7,770 nucleotides of DNA from Clostridia bacterium. GTDB taxonomy: Bacteria > Bacillota > Clostridia > UBA1381. The stretch is taken from contig JAFQNU010000198.1 of the NCBI GenBank assembly GCA_017420825.1, positions 1-7,770 of the forward strand, in the 5' to 3' direction. Below the pieces are notes generated by a model. The model worked only from the letters and a program-made list of their open reading frames with translations, made no database searches and had not been told where the DNA came from. Positions 7,377-7,770 of the stretch are shown here, piece by piece. The position numbers and the translations under genes were made by a program. Within the stretch, counting starts at the first letter, position 1; every line of letters begins with the position of its first letter.

Positions 7377-7381
7377 TAAAC

Positions 7382-7443
7382 ATTGCGTTTTTTGTTATTA
7401 TAGCTATGTGTATTGCATTTTTTGTGTTTTTTATTGCAGTTTT
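7382..7443. repeat. Phased direct repeats ATTGC(G/A)TTTTTTGT
   Basis: ATTGCGTTTTTTGT (7382-7395) and ATTGCATTTTTTGT (7412-7425) differ at one base and are 30 bases apart. A shorter copy, ATTGCAGTTTT, starts at 7433, 21 bases further on. Offsets of 30 and 21 are close to three and two helical turns, placing the copies on roughly the same DNA face between the two divergent promoters. They may be regulator sites or intrinsically bent T-tract DNA. Confidence 0.35.
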
Positions 7444-7464
7444 AATTTTCCATTGAATTATATA

Positions 7465-7493
7465 TTGTTTTTTTGATTTTTTTATGTTATTAT
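7465..7493 (+). promoter_or_regulatory. Promoter of the response regulator gene
   Basis: TTGTTT (7465-7470), a 17-base spacer, then TATTAT (7488-7493) with a TGT extension at 7485-7487. A start near 7500 would give a leader of about 30 bases to the ATG at 7531. A similar TGTTATTAT at 7393-7401 with TTGTCA 19 bases upstream is a weaker alternative. The whole region is AT-rich, so chance matches are likely. Confidence 0.45.
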
Positions 7494-7530
7494 TGTCTTA
7501 TCGAGCATTACTAAAGAAAGGGCGAATGGA

Positions 7531-7770
7531 ATGTACAAGCTGATTTTGGTTGATGATGAATCACTATCTTTAAAAATACTTTCTAAGATAATAGTATCAT
7601 CAAGTACAGGTTTTGAACTTGTCAAAATTTTTGATAACTCACAAGACGCAGTTTCATACTTGCAAAATAACTGTGTTGATGTTATAATATCAGATATAAC
7701 CATGCCAGGAATGAATGGTCTCGAATTTTTGGAATATGTTGAAAACAACTTTCCCGATATTGTGTTTATT
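7531..7770 (+). CDS. Response regulator, receiver domain (C-terminus outside window; probably AraC/YesN type)
   Basis: The frame is open from the ATG at 7531 to the window edge, giving 80 residues. It begins MYKLILVDDE, with the acidic pair D8-D9 of a receiver domain. The phosphate-accepting aspartate is D55 in 'DVIISDITMPGMNGLEF', and the M-P-G-M-N-G loop after it is classic. AAGGG lies 8 bases before the ATG. The output domain is not in view. Because the gene is divergent from an Lpl-type sugar importer operon, an AraC-type DNA-binding C-terminus (YesN-like) with a nearby YesM-like histidine kinase is likely, but this is inference. Probable role: activates the divergent operon, and perhaps itself, in response to extracellular carbohydrate. 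Confidence 0.93.
   Translation, partial: MYKLILVDDESLSLKILSKIIVSSSTGFELVKIFDNSQDAVSYLQNNCVDVIISDITMPGMNGLEFLEYVENNFPDIVFI

Noticed and set aside
7482..7748. 88-codon minus-strand frame opposite the response regulator
   Set aside because: The plus strand encodes an unmistakable receiver domain with D8-D9 and D55.

Overview
The window looks like part of a carbohydrate-use locus from a low-GC Gram-positive anaerobe, most likely a clostridium of the Lachnospiraceae/Oscillospiraceae kind. The evidence is AT-rich DNA with strong purine-rich Shine-Dalgarno sites, a lipoprotein solute-binding protein, Gram-positive signal peptides, and LplB/LplC-type sugar permeases with no ATPase gene alongside. 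The species cannot be named from the sequence.

Layout, right to left. At the right edge (from 7531, plus strand) a response regulator begins and runs out of the window after its first 80 residues. A very AT-rich divergent control region (7255-7530) separates it from a minus-strand run of five genes. These are an LplB-type permease (7254-6313), an LplC/YtcP-type permease (6294-5410), a lipoprotein sugar-binding protein with a DUF3502-like C-terminus (5339-3912), a large secreted protein that resembles an (alpha/alpha)-toroid polysaccharide lyase (3887-1149), and a secreted protein with a concanavalin/laminin-G-like domain followed by a bacterial Ig-like domain (1143 to beyond base 1). Gaps between these genes are 18, 70, 24 and 5 bases, so they probably form one operon. 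The 70-base gap holds a perfect hairpin just upstream of the binding-protein gene.

How the parts may work together (inference): the two secreted proteins bind and cleave an external, probably uronic-acid-containing polysaccharide. The lipoprotein captures the oligosaccharides and the two permeases import them, using an ATPase encoded elsewhere. The divergent response regulator, probably part of a YesM/YesN-type two-component pair, senses the substrate and switches the operon on. The control region carries an extended -10 promoter for each direction plus several inverted and direct repeats that could be its binding sites.

The most interesting items are the lyase-like protein, whose catalytic-looking residues I can point to but whose family I cannot name, and the dense symmetric elements in the control region. 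No RNA genes, mobile elements or CRISPR arrays were seen.
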